DNA of 20,905 nucleotides from Pleurotus djamor (Eukaryota; Basidiomycota; Agaricomycetes; Agaricales; Pleurotaceae): NCBI GenBank assembly GCA_029747585.1, contig JAPEVF010000788.1, positions 1 to 20,905 of the forward strand, read 5' to 3'. Shown piece by piece: positions 7,597 to 18,289 of this stretch (position 1 is its first letter; each line of letters starts with the position of its first letter). The notes under the pieces were generated by a model. It saw only the letters and a program-made list of their open reading frames with translations, ran no database searches and was not told where the DNA came from. The position numbers and the translations under genes were made by a program.

Positions 7597-10500
7597 ATGT
7601 CGGCGTCGCCTGTTACCCCTCAACGCACCTCTCGCAGCTCCTTCAACACTCCGTACACCCCGCTCAGCCTACAATCCTTTACCCCGACCTCATCGACCCT
7701 AACGACCCCGAACAGTATCTCGCAAAGTGCACGGGCCAAGACCAAGCGCCTCAACTTCATCAGTCCCAACACTAGCATCGTTTCCGACAATGGTTTCAGC
7801 AGCAGCAACAAGAAAGAACACAAGGCGTCGCTGTCGGACATAGCGAACTGGCGCTCCCGGGCCAGCGAGCACGGCATCAAGGTTACTCAATCAAACGTCC
7901 ATGAAGACTCGCACTATGGCGACGACGAAGGTAAGTGCATATATGCGCCTATTTGTCTCAAACTCAAGGTCTAAACTAACTTTTGACTCTTCCAGCGAGC
8001 GACAGAGCTTTTTCTGACATCAATGACAGCTTCGTTACGACCGAAGAAGGTCGGTTGAAGATAACGCGGAGAGGTTCTGGGAAACTGATAAAATTCACTT
8101 AGCTCTGCTTCCGCCAGCTTTTCTTTCTACTCACAGGCGTCCTCGAGCTCAATCTCAAGCATTACCACCGACAAAGCGACTTTCTGACATGAACCCCCTC
8201 CAGCCGAGGTCTCCCAACGTTCTCCGTACCCCGGCACGTTCTTCACGACTCAATAACCCTCCTCCCGCTTCGGATTCCAAAGTTACATTTGGGAACTCAC
8301 GCGCATTCATGCAGCAAGACATGGACTCGAGCTTCGATAGAATTTCTCCCAAGAAATCGTCAAACAGCTACGGCAACGAAAATGTCATGTGTACACCGCC
8401 CCCCAATCAGGCCCGTGCTCGCAGTCTCCTTGCGAAAGGCAGTCGAACTGACCCAGCTGTACTTCGGAGGCGTCCTGGTCTCGTCGTACGTTTTATGGCT
8501 CAGGGCATTTTTTCGGGAGTTCTGATCTTATCGCATGCAGGAAACTCCGATCCGAAACAAGCATGATCTTTCTTCTCAGTCTCTATACAACATCGACGAA
8601 AACGACTTCGAAGACGACTCGCCTTTCGAGGCCTCCTTCAATCAGTTTGAATACGAACAATCCTTTGACTTCGATCCCGATGCGTTTTCTGGCAGTGATG
8701 CCGATGAATACCAAACTAACGGACCGGTCAAAACTGTTCAAGACGACCACTTCATGTACTCATCCCCCGCTCACCGACTTGTCGATACTACCAACTTTGC
8801 CCAGGCGATAGGCCTCGGCGCTCCCCATCCTTACGGCTACAATCCCTTTCCAGCAAACCTTCCCAACTTCCAATATCCATCCCCGGGCCCATTGACGAGT
8901 ATGCCCCTGCCTGGTCCTCAACACGTCCCTGCGATGTCTATGCAGTATCCTGCGTTTGGCTTCCCGCATCACCGCATGATGGGTAATCAAATGAGCATGG
9001 AATCAGCCTTCCCTCCTCTTCCTCTATCTGCAATGGAAGAGTCTTTCCATGCCCAACACGATCGCGTCGATCCGACTATTTCCTCCATAGGCTCCGGAGA
9101 GTCCAACTCCGGATCTAGCACTGAGAATGCGGGAGAAACGGCGTATTCTCCTAGCCAATGCTCCGTTTGTCATAGATCTGCTCGTGAAGCGGCCTCTCCT
9201 CTTTCTAGGAAGTCTCCACCGTTGTCGCTTGCGATCCTCTCTCCGTGCCAACATCCTCTTTGTTCTGGCTGCCTTACAAGTGCGTTGAACATTGTCGGGG
9301 AAAAGGACATGGAGTGTGCTGTGTGCAAACAGGCCGTCTCCAGCTTCAAGTTGATTAACATACCAAACGAGGCAGATGTCCATCATGGCAGTCAATCATC
9401 CCCTCACTTACGTGCCGTCGATGTCAACCGTATGCCACTCGCTTCCACTCCAAAGAAAGGAGAGAGAACCTACCCTCGTGGTCATTCTTTCATGGAGCCC
9501 CTTTTCAGTTCGCCTGGTAGCGTCAGCAGCGCTGCCTTCGGTGGTAGTTTTGACCTTGGCCGTGACCCTCATGCCCTCGCCGCTTTCGCCAATGAGGATG
9601 GAATTATGTTTGACGGTGTCCGTGCCAGTACTCCGAAAAGCGAACGTAGTGCAGAAACGAGAAACCCAGCATCGGACTCTCTACCTGTTGTGCTACGAGT
9701 TGACAACGTTCCTTGGGTGAGTTATCCGTATCCTCCTGACGACTAGTCATTGCCTGACCTCAATTCTAGGATATCACACCTCCAGCCATCTGTGCCTGGC
9801 TCGAGCAGCCTGTCATGCGTGTCCATGTCCTGCTCGACCGCAAGGGTAAAACCTTGAGCCATGCATTCGTCGAAGTCTCTAATGAAAAGATCGCCCGTGC
9901 TGTACTGCGCGGAGAAGGGACCAGGACGAATACCTCAGGTGGTGCTCGGATGCGCAGTAGCGTTTTGGGGAAAGGCAAGCGTGCCAGAGGTGTCACTGTG
10001 ACCCGTAGCTCCCAAGAGGAACTTATGCGTGCTGTGTGTATGTTATTACCGTTTATCTTTCCTCTTCTGAAACTCCCGTCCAGCTTTTCCCTTCATGGCG
10101 GGGATCCTTTGATGGTTGCAGACCGTCGCTCGCGGGTCTTGATAACTCTCACGTCATTTCCACGCTCGAAGGTGGCTTGCTCACCGAATCCGAGATCAAG
10201 TCCCTGTTGGCGCTAGTTCAAACTCCCGACGTAAGCGAGCGTCCCTCACCCATATTTGAAACGTATCGCTGATGAGTGGTCTCCTTGCAGTCTCATTTCC
10301 TCAAAGTCCCTTCGCTACCATTCCACTCCCTCATCAGTATCCTCTGCAAGTTCCCCACGGACATTGACAGCCGAGTCTTCTGGTCTGGCAACCTGAGAGA
10401 TCTCCTTTTCGGTCGGTTCATTCCTTCTTTCCTAGNACTTCTTTGGTCTAATTCTTGTTAGATCTCACCTCGGCCGCCATACGTACCCTCCTCACTCGCG

Positions 10501-10968
10501 CTGCTAGTCAGCAAAAAGAAGCGAATGATAGTAAAAAACTCTCGGAATCGCTTTCTGAAGCGGCCATCAAGTGTCAAGGTCAGCAACCACGTATCGTCCC
10601 CAATGTTTTCATATCATAACTGACCTATCTGTATAGCCTTTACCTCGCAACAAATTANCACTTTTAAAACCCTTCAGCGGCCCGAGGCTGGACGACAGAT
10701 AGCCGAAATACCTCACGCTACCATTCCCACAGCTCGGGGTCAAGTGGGTCATATCCCCGCCGCCCTGACCGACGAAACCTCTCCGGATGNCCAGGGCATT
10801 GAATTGCCCAGAGCTGATGAAACTCAAACGCTTGTTCCGACCCCAGCTGGTGCCTGTGATGATGCGCCCGGTATCCCTCCGCGCCTTGATGACCTCGCCA
10901 AAGAATTCGGCGTCAATCCCCAACTTATTGAAGCACTTGCCCAGCGGTTAAGCAGTGCCCGGTGCTAA
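7597..10968 (+). CDS. RING-type zinc finger and RRM protein (970 aa, 9 exons)
   Basis: Exons: 7597-7930, 7996-8049, 8118-8485, 8541-9716, 9770-10033, 10084-10230, 10291-10411, 10462-10578 and 10637-10968, totalling 2913 nt; introns are 50-68 nt. Intron 2 could instead be 8054-8136. The N-terminal ~450 residues are Ser/Thr/Pro-rich and probably disordered (TPYTPLSLQS, SLSDIANWRSRA). A C3HC4 RING-like finger spans about 459-514 (C459, C462, C488, H490, C493, C496, C511, C514), with a long first loop. An RRM follows at about 632-705, with RNP2-like LRVDNVPW and RNP1-like LSHAFVEV. The C-terminal third is mostly helical. RRM implies RNA binding and RING suggests E3 ubiquitin ligase activity, neither shown here. 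I recall similar uncharacterised fungal proteins but no name. One N lies in intron 7 and two lie in exon 9. Confidence 0.85.
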
Positions 10969-12056
10969 TTCCGTTTCCCCCATCGTATTGTCAAGTCGTC
11001 GTTTATGTTCTGCAAGTTCATAGCTTTCTTCTCTTCGTCTATCANCGTAATCGCTTTCATAATGTCCAGCTTTGTCGCACCGCACCGCTTAGGAAGAAAA
11101 TCAACGTCTTTACGCCGATCCTGTGGATCAAATGTACATTAGGANTCAAATTCGCCACGCTCCCGGGTTCATAGATGGACTTATTCTGACCTCTTCACTT
11201 CTTCGTGTTGTAGGATACTCGTTTCTGGAAAACAATTTTGACCTTGACGTGTGTCAGGGCTTGTTATTTTCTGTTGTTCTGCTCAACCTGCTTACCTCCA
11301 AGAAGCGTCAATGTCCGAGATTTGAATCAACCCTGATATGTTTGCTTGGTANGCACTCCACGTCTCNATGTTTCACGTTCNGATGCACTTACGATTGGAA
11401 TTATCTAGAGTTGTTCGCCCTTGCTGTGTAATAGGTTTTCTCTCACAGACTTCAAGCTTCAAGTCCCAAGGAGGCGTTACCATGTGGTCGAGCCGCCAAG
11501 TCTGAGCATAATCGCCTCCGAGCGCGCAAGTTCAGATTTGCTCCCGACAACTTAATAANGCACTCCGACTACGGGATCGCTCTGNCTCTACGCCGGTTTT
11601 GAAGTGAGCTTTTGTGGGCCTTCTCGTTCACCACAGATCCCGGATGTAGCCAATCAATTTCCCCCTTTCACCGATGATATCGACTGATGTTGGCCCGTTG
11701 GCAGATTACCCAGCGACAAATAGCCCATTCACCCATGCACTCGATAGGTCATTTTTGATACGCGNCGACATGGGAGAATGAAATTGATGCGTTGATACCA
11801 CCTTCGCCTTTTGGAAGTCGGGGGTCATGCTCCNCCCGCTCNACATGGCTGGCTGTCAGATCTATCGCAAGATACTCACCAAGCTGCGGTCTTTCCGGGG
11901 GTGGACTCAGTGAAAATTGGAATACTCCATGCTTGGTGGCGCCCGTGGACAGCCTGTCGACTCAGTTGGACCTTGATGAACCTCTCGATTTTCTCCTCGG
12001 CCACGGTGACTAAATGGGTCTGGTAATGAGCTCATGAGTAGCCCGATCCACTCAGG
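10969..12056. other. Intergenic interval with scattered N, no supported gene
   Basis: About 1.1 kb with ten N calls. Short open frames have no motif. A doubled CTTCAAG heptamer lies at 11450-11463. The right end forms the promoter of the oxidase gene. Confidence 0.45.
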
Positions 12057-12064
12057 TATAAAAG
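12057..12064 (+). promoter_or_regulatory. TATA box of the glyoxal oxidase-like gene
   Basis: TATAAAAG lies 71 bp upstream of the ATG at 12135, with a short pyrimidine-rich leader between. Confidence 0.65.
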
Positions 12065-12134
12065 GGTGATTTTGAACGCTCATTGTTCCCCAGCTCAAGG
12101 GCTTGTTACCTCCCCCAACAACTCTTGTTCAGCC

Positions 12135-14476
12135 ATGGCGATTTTGCGATTGACGTTGCCTTTCCTTCTCGCTGCTCTTCAATACGCACAGGCCGCCCCT
12201 TCCGTGGGCGGTAAATGGAAGCTTGTACAGGAAGGGTAGGCTCGCCTTGCTTCGACCTGTGATAATTTGCTGATGATGCCTCTGGTTTTAGGCACTCAGG
12301 TGTCAGTGCGATGCAAGTCGCCGTGGTATCCGAGACCAAGGCTATCATTTTCGACCAAGTGTATGGCCGTCAATTGTCTCCTTACCTTGTCGGTGCTGAT
12401 CAACGTAGTGAGAACAATCCCCTTCAAACTGACGGTCACTCTGCTTGGGCCTCTGAAATTGACTTGCCCTCGCGCACCGTTCGCCCTCTCCACCCAATCT
12501 CAAACACTTGGTGTGCGACCGGCAGCTTTTTGAGCAATGGCACATTCGTCCACTCAGCTGGAAATCCGTTCCTCAATATCAGCCAAGGCGCCATCGGTAC
12601 GTCTTGATTCTACGTGATCGGCGGTCCGATCTTTACCAAAGTTCAGGTACCAACGGTTTGCAAGCCATTCGGATGTTTACCCCGTGTGAGGACGGTTCCT
12701 GTGACCTGATTGAAGACCAACGTGTGCGATTGACCTCCGCTCGGTGGTACCCTTCATCCGTAAATTAGTCGAGTTCACTGTGTTATCTCCCAGCTACTAA
12801 TCACTACACACATGCCAGGTCCGCCTCGACGATGGCTCTGTGATGGTTTACGGGTAAGACCCTTTTTTCACATTGTCGAGCGATCCCACTTACCTACCTT
12901 CCACCCAGTGGATCCATGGACTTTGGGTAGGCACAGGATCAAGCCAGATCGGACGAGGTACTAACTGTCATTTAGATACATCAACAACAGTACGGAGAAC
13001 AATCCCACCTACGAATTCATCCCCCCAAAGAACATCCACGGTCAGTCAGCCCTGTATAATCCATCTACGACCACAGTTGGAACTCACTAACCATTAGGCC
13101 ATAACGGCATGCCAATTCCTTCCAAGTTCCTCAACGACACCCTTGATGGAAACCAATTCCCCAATGTCCACTCCCTTCCTGATGGTCGACTTTTCATCTC
13201 CGCGAACCAACAAGCAATGATCTTCGACTGGAGAACCAACACCGAAATTCGGCTCCCCAACATTCCTAATGGCGTTCGAGTCAGCTCGCCATTTTCCGCC
13301 TCTGCCGTGACTTTGCCGTTGACGCCAGCCAACAACTATACCCCAGAGATCCTCATCTGCGGTGGTACGGCTGGAATTTCTGACAAGTTACCTTGGATTG
13401 AATACTCTTCTCAACGCCCTAACTCTGATCAATGTGCGAGGATGGTGCTGTCCAAGGAAGGGATCAAGGCTGGTTGGAAGGTTGAACATATGCCCGAAGG
13501 TCGAATTATGTTGGAGCTTATCCTTATCCCCGACGGCCGTGTTGTCATTGTCAATGGTGCTAAGACTGGTGTCGCTGGGTGGGGTACTGTGAGTACTTAC
13601 TTATCCTTCCCTCCTCATTCCTTCACTGGTTAACAATCTTCCGTCTACTATAGGTTCATGACCCCGTCGGTCTGAGCAACGCTGATCATCCAGGCTTCAC
13701 ACCAATTGTATACGATCCTTCTGCTCCGGCTGGAAAGCGCTTCTCGAAGAAAGATATGCCCACATCGAAGATTGCCAGAATGTACCACTCAACTGCTACT
13801 CTCATCCCTGATGGCTCGATCATGATTGGTGAGTTTGACTCGCACCTTGAACAACGAATAGGCTTAACACGCCTATNAAAGGTGGTTCAAACCCGAATCC
13901 TTTCACAAACACAACTGTGCCCTACCCTTCTGAATGGAGACTCGAGTTTCTATCGCCACCATATATGTCCCAACAGCGCCCCACCGTTTCCGGCGTGCCA
14001 AAGGTCGTTGACTTCGGTCGCCAATTCACTCTCAATGTCAACCTTCCTAGAAACACTAGAGATGTAGTTGGTGAGTCACAGTCATTATTTTTGCGCATAA
14101 CCCACCCACTCACTTTTGCCTCCAAGTTAACCTCATGGACTTGGGCTTCGCCACCCATGGTGTCCATATGGACCAGAAGCTTGTCCAATTGAAGGCTACC
14201 CTTTCTCGAGATAAGAAGACCATCAAGGTTACCGCTCCATCTGACGGCCGCCTGTACTCTCCAGGACCTGGTTTCCTCTACGTTGTTACGGACAAAGGGA
14301 TACCCAGTGTGGGTCATCGCCTCATCATTGGAAACGGAAGATCCCCTTCAGTTGACCAAGAAGCGATTACCAAGTAAGCAGATTACGCTTCTCCCCATCG
14401 GTCAAGAAGCCTAATCGTCCACTCTAGCATGCTGGCCAACACGGGTGAAGCTGACCCATGGTACGAAGACCCTTGA
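12135..14476 (+). CDS. Secreted glyoxal oxidase-like copper radical oxidase, AA5 family (595 aa, 11 exons)
   Basis: Exons: 12135-12235, 12292-12596, 12647-12759, 12819-12853, 12909-12926, 12976-13040, 13098-13588, 13654-13828, 13882-14070, 14127-14373 and 14428-14476, totalling 1788 nt. The family oxidises aldehydes and reduces O2 to H2O2 outside the cell, often to feed peroxidases. Residues 1-20 form a signal peptide ([17 protein letters not shown]). The expected active-site set is visible: C108 in NTWCATG and Y170 in RWYPSS (the Cys-Tyr cofactor pair), Y420-H421 in ARMYHST, and H508 in FATHGVHMD. No WSC, TM or GPI signal is seen. Substrate preference cannot be read here. Exon 5 is only 18 nt. 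An N at 13877 lies in intron 8. It converges on the lectin gene, with about 190 bp between the stops. Confidence 0.93.
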
Positions 14477-14669
14477 TCGACTCCCACCATCACTTTCAGT
14501 CAACTAGAATATGGTAGTTGGTCGACATTAATCGCCTGAGTTCATAACCTAGTAGTGTCTTGTTGCTTTAATTTGAACGTTTTAATTCCACAGTATTGAT
14601 TTCCAACCCGAAACATAAGGACAGTCCACGGTGTGTACAATTGTATTTTATCATTCTCATTGGATGTAT

Positions 14670-15315
14670 TTACGCTATTTGGTTGGACAAGTAAGACTTT
14701 GGCGCCTTCTGTCGGAGTTGAAAGCGTAGGCTCACCTTCCTTCAGGTACCAGAGCTGGTTGTCGCCATTCCAGCGAGTCCAAATGGTAACAGGTGTCCCA
14801 GCGGTCGCGTTTCCGTGATCACCGAGGTCGAGGTTGAGTTTGGTGTCATTGACGTAGAGTCTGGGGGAAATGGGAAGTGGATCAGAAACGATACTTTGGT
14901 GACGTGCTTGATTTTACCTGATAGTGCCCTCCTTGTCAGACTTGATGTCCCAAAGGAACTTGTTATCGACAGCGACGACGGCAGTCCCATTTTCGATAGG
15001 ACCAGAGACACCAAGGTAGCGTCCAGTTTGAGCATTCTTGAATGCCCATCCACCAGAGCCTTGTTCTGCAACCCACTACGATGCATCCATCAGGCGACCG
15101 GGAGTAGAGACAGTTGATGAACGAACGAACCTGCTGGTTTTCTCCTCCATTATCGTCATATCCGATCACTTCATCAAGAGGATCAGCGACCGAAGACTTC
15201 TCGGCACCTGGAAGAACCACATACCGGAAGTATTATCACCACCGGAAAGATCAGCGACATTTCCGGCCTTGAAGTTGACGAACTTGTATTTGCGACCTTC
15301 TTGGGGTTGAGTCAT
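14670..15315 (-). CDS. Ricin-B-type (beta-trefoil) lectin-like protein, cytoplasmic (138 aa, 5 exons)
   Basis: Exons: 15315-15225, 15168-15131, 15075-14918, 14860-14736 and 14674-14670, with introns of 55-61 nt, totalling 417 nt. The sequence has three similar blocks: FVNFKAGNVADLSGG...GGENQQW, WAFKNAQTGRYLGV...FLWDI, and RLYVNDTKLNLDLGDHGN...GDNQLWYL, which is the internal threefold pattern of a ricin-B/R-type trefoil with QxW-like turns. There is no signal peptide and no catalytic partner domain. Such small soluble trefoils in mushrooms include glycan-binding lectins, some acting against nematodes and insects; activity here is only inferred from family. The last exon is 5 nt, completing an Ala codon and the TAA. 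If that intron is retained, the frame runs on by dozens of codons. A protease inhibitor of the same fold is an alternative. Confidence 0.85.
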
Positions 15316-15361
15316 GGTTGGGATAGATGAGTGTTGAGGTTATCCAAGGGAGAAGGGTGCC

Positions 15362-15369
15362 CTTTTATA
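15362..15369 (-). promoter_or_regulatory. TATA box of the lectin gene
   Basis: On the minus strand TATAAAAG lies about 47 bp upstream of the ATG at 15315. Confidence 0.65.
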
Positions 15370-16005
15370 CTTTAGCGGTTTGTGGCGGAGTCCTCATCAC
15401 ATGGTGGTGTCATAGCTTTCCTGCATTACGCCTGATCCAGACCAAACGTCATATGCAATAACTCTTGACAGTCATGGTGCCGATTTGTGGTGGAAACTGC
15501 GTGCGTTATCAAACTCCTCCACAGCATCCATCATTAGATTTGGGTAAAAGCGGAGGTGATAACTCGGTGGGCCCTGGCCTGGATGCACAGCGACGGTTGC
15601 GGACACGATGATTGGACTACACCATGAGCCAATCTGACACAACACACATGCGTCACAGCGAAACAGGGCACAGAATTCCAAATTACGGTTAGGGACCTCC
15701 CTATTACTGAATGGTGGAATAGGAGAAGGCATAGCGACAACATTCCATAAAGCGAAGTTGATCCAAAGAATCTCATTCAGATCAATCTCTAGGACTGGCA
15801 AACAGATAGACTTACCTTCCTATGGCGAGTCCCTTTGGCTCTTCGTGCGTGACCGTCGAGATTGCGTCGAGATAGAGTGATCGCGTGGGTAACGCAGCTA
15901 TGCATGTTTAATAAAGCTTCCGACAGCGTTGTAGTAGTATTATGCTGCATTTATGCACTTGAACTGGGCGAAGTTGAAGCTGTAGTTGCCGTGGCCTGCG
16001 ACAAT
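15370..16005. other. Intergenic region between divergent lectin and F-box genes
   Basis: About 640 bp with short open frames (minus 15472-15801) that show no motif or splice partner. It likely holds the two divergent promoters. Confidence 0.45.
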
Positions 16006-16014
16006 TATATATAG
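16006..16014 (+). promoter_or_regulatory. TATA box probably serving the F-box gene
   Basis: TATATATAG occurs 33 bp before an ATG at 16047 and about 280 bp before the F-box ATG at 16297. This position favours a first exon starting near 16047. Confidence 0.45.
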
Positions 16015-16296
16015 GGACCGAGACAGGAGGTGCTGGATCGTGGTCCATGGCACAGAGTCCATCATTCACACGCTTGTCCTGCCCACAACCTTGTCGGCAC
16101 CTTCATCAAGGTTCTCAGGTCAAGAAGCCTCTCAAGCTTGACTCGCTCAAGGCTTGAAGCTTGAAGCTTAAACATCTCGTCAGCAAGCGTCGCCCTCGAA
16201 TTGCTCTTTCTATTCCTTGCTGCTTTTTTCTCCGAAACTACGTGCACACCTTCAAGCTGCGACCGAGCCACAAACTCCAACTGCTCAAGTACTCTG

Positions 16297-18252
16297 ATGC
16301 TTGCAACGGTTGAAGAAATTGATACCAAGGTCGTCAAGCTCCGAGATGAGATACAAACGCTTCTGTATTATCGGAACTCTATTGTTCTACGACTCCCTGG
16401 CGAAGTTCTTGCCATCATCTTTGTCCATGCTGTCCTATCTGCGTCACACACCCAACACGCTGAACGACTGGGGCTAACCATTTCACACGTATGTAGGCTT
16501 TGGCGCGGTATTTCTCTGCAGACTCCTGGTATCTGGGCTTGCGTTTACTCTCATGCACGCCCCCCGCTGACTCGAGCGTTCTTGGAGCGCTCAAAGGCCG
16601 CTCCGATTTGTTTCCTCTCGTCCGACGATGAAGCTGACGACGAAACAATGGATGTTGTTTTTCATCAATCACAGAGAATCAAGGAAATTGACCTCAACCT
16701 AATGCAACCTAAAATTCATCTCACGAAACTTGCGTCGCTCAACCTCCCCAACCTGGGAACTCTGTCTCTGCGCCTTTTAGAGACGAACCCTGCGTATTCT
16801 GCACGTCCCTACGTTTCCCCACACGCGCCAAGGCTTCCCCTCGAATCCGTTTCGCCACTACGTCACCTCCAACTCCGTAACATTATCTTCGACCTCCAAC
16901 TACCATATTTCACAAACCTGAGAACCCTTGACATACGCCTGACCATCTTCGCGAACGAATCAACTAAGATTGGAACGCACACCATGCTGACTGCACTGGA
17001 ACAGATGCATCATCTAGAGTCGCTGGAGTTGGTTGGTGTCCTCAAACCATCCGAGCTAGAGCTTTCGTTCGCTCGCAAGATTCATCTACCCCGTCTCACA
17101 CATGTCCGTTTGGAGGTGTCGAGGAGCGAATGCTTGACATTNTTNTCGNANATTTCCTGCGAATCCATTCANTCCATCGTTACNCAGGCTGANTGGTTTA
17201 CTACGCCCATCGCCTTGGCTTCCATCGCNTCCGAAATCTACTCNGTCATACCTACCATCCCCGGTATCCCATGGAGCATCGANGCGAGAATTTCCTTCTC
17301 CCAATCCATTTCAAATTCCACCTTTGGCCTCGACATTTTCAACACAACCGCCTCGAATAAAGCAAGTCAANCACCGTTTCGNATATCATTCCGNGGACCT
17401 CCNNANTTNCAGGCTCTTTGCTCNCGACTNCCTACNGGATNTGGCCTTCCTTCGGCCTTTGTNTACGAGCCAGACTATGCCCANTCAGATGCAGANTATT
17501 GCAGTATCGATGTCAANCGTTCAAAAGCNCTTTTTCAGAGNCCATCNTTGGCTGCCGTGGAACATATCTGNGTNTACAGGCTNAGNGATCTCCTCANTCT
17601 NCTGATCAACCCCCCACCTAAGCCACNCGCNTCGTTGGTNNANNCNNCANCAGCGCCATCATCGNNGCCAGTTTTCTTCCCATCTCTCAAGCATGTCGTC
17701 TGTATCGAACTCGTTCCCCAACACTATCGATCCGTGTTGCTAGGAGAGANNGCTATGCTGGAGTCGATACTNNGTGCTCGGTGCATCGACACATTGGGTA
17801 TTTGCCTTATCGGGTGTAATATAAAGGAANGGGATCTTGGGNTCTTCAGGAAGCATGTGGGTGTCCTCGAGTTTTCCGTNGAAGATGAGGATATATGAAG
17901 GATCTTTTTTTGGACTTCAGCNCGGATGGATATGTTTACGGCTTGGGACTGTCAAGNAAAGACAGTGGAAACCACCATCCTGATGTTGATGTTCNNTNAN
18001 NNGNNNGNTTAGACATTCGATCACTGACGTCGATTACGGAATGTAGAACCGACCCGAAGTTTCTNGCATCCAGCACATCGCAGAGTTTGTCGTTGGGCGA
18101 CGATTGACTATCTCAGGNNTCANNNTAGGGAATACTGGCCGTGGTTGGTTCGAGTGGCAACTCTCCACAACCCTTCGAGTCTACTGAGTCAAGCACGTTC
18201 GATATTCCATTCACTACTGCCGAAGAGCTACTTGTACACGCTACGCTACTAG
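16297..18252 (+). pseudogene. F-box protein gene with leucine-rich C-terminal region, 3' part broken
   Basis: From ATG 16297 the protein starts MLATVEEIDTKVVKLRDEIQ (coiled coil), then an F-box (LPGEVLAIIF...SHVCRLWRGISLQTPGIWA, about residues 30-75). Leucine-rich strands follow, as in the large agaric F-box family whose members recruit substrates to SCF ubiquitin ligases. An alternative first exon 16047-16110 joins by a 73-nt intron to 16184 in the right phase, but its donor is weak. The main frame stops at 17896-17898, yet homologous-looking sequence goes on: another frame near 17895-17990, then NRPEVS-IQHIAEFVVGRRL after a TAG at 18044-18046, then REYWPWLVRVATLHNPSSLL in the original frame to TAG 18250-18252. 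Dense N calls from 17142 to 18125 mean some or all breaks may be sequence errors. Confidence 0.72.
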
Positions 18253-18289
18253 AGTAGGCCATCATTGGGCGATCTGTCAGCCGAGGCAA

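Noticed and set aside
12135..15315. Oxidase and lectin as a biosynthetic or defence cluster
   Set aside because: Only two unrelated convergent genes, each with its own promoter, and no other linked enzymes.
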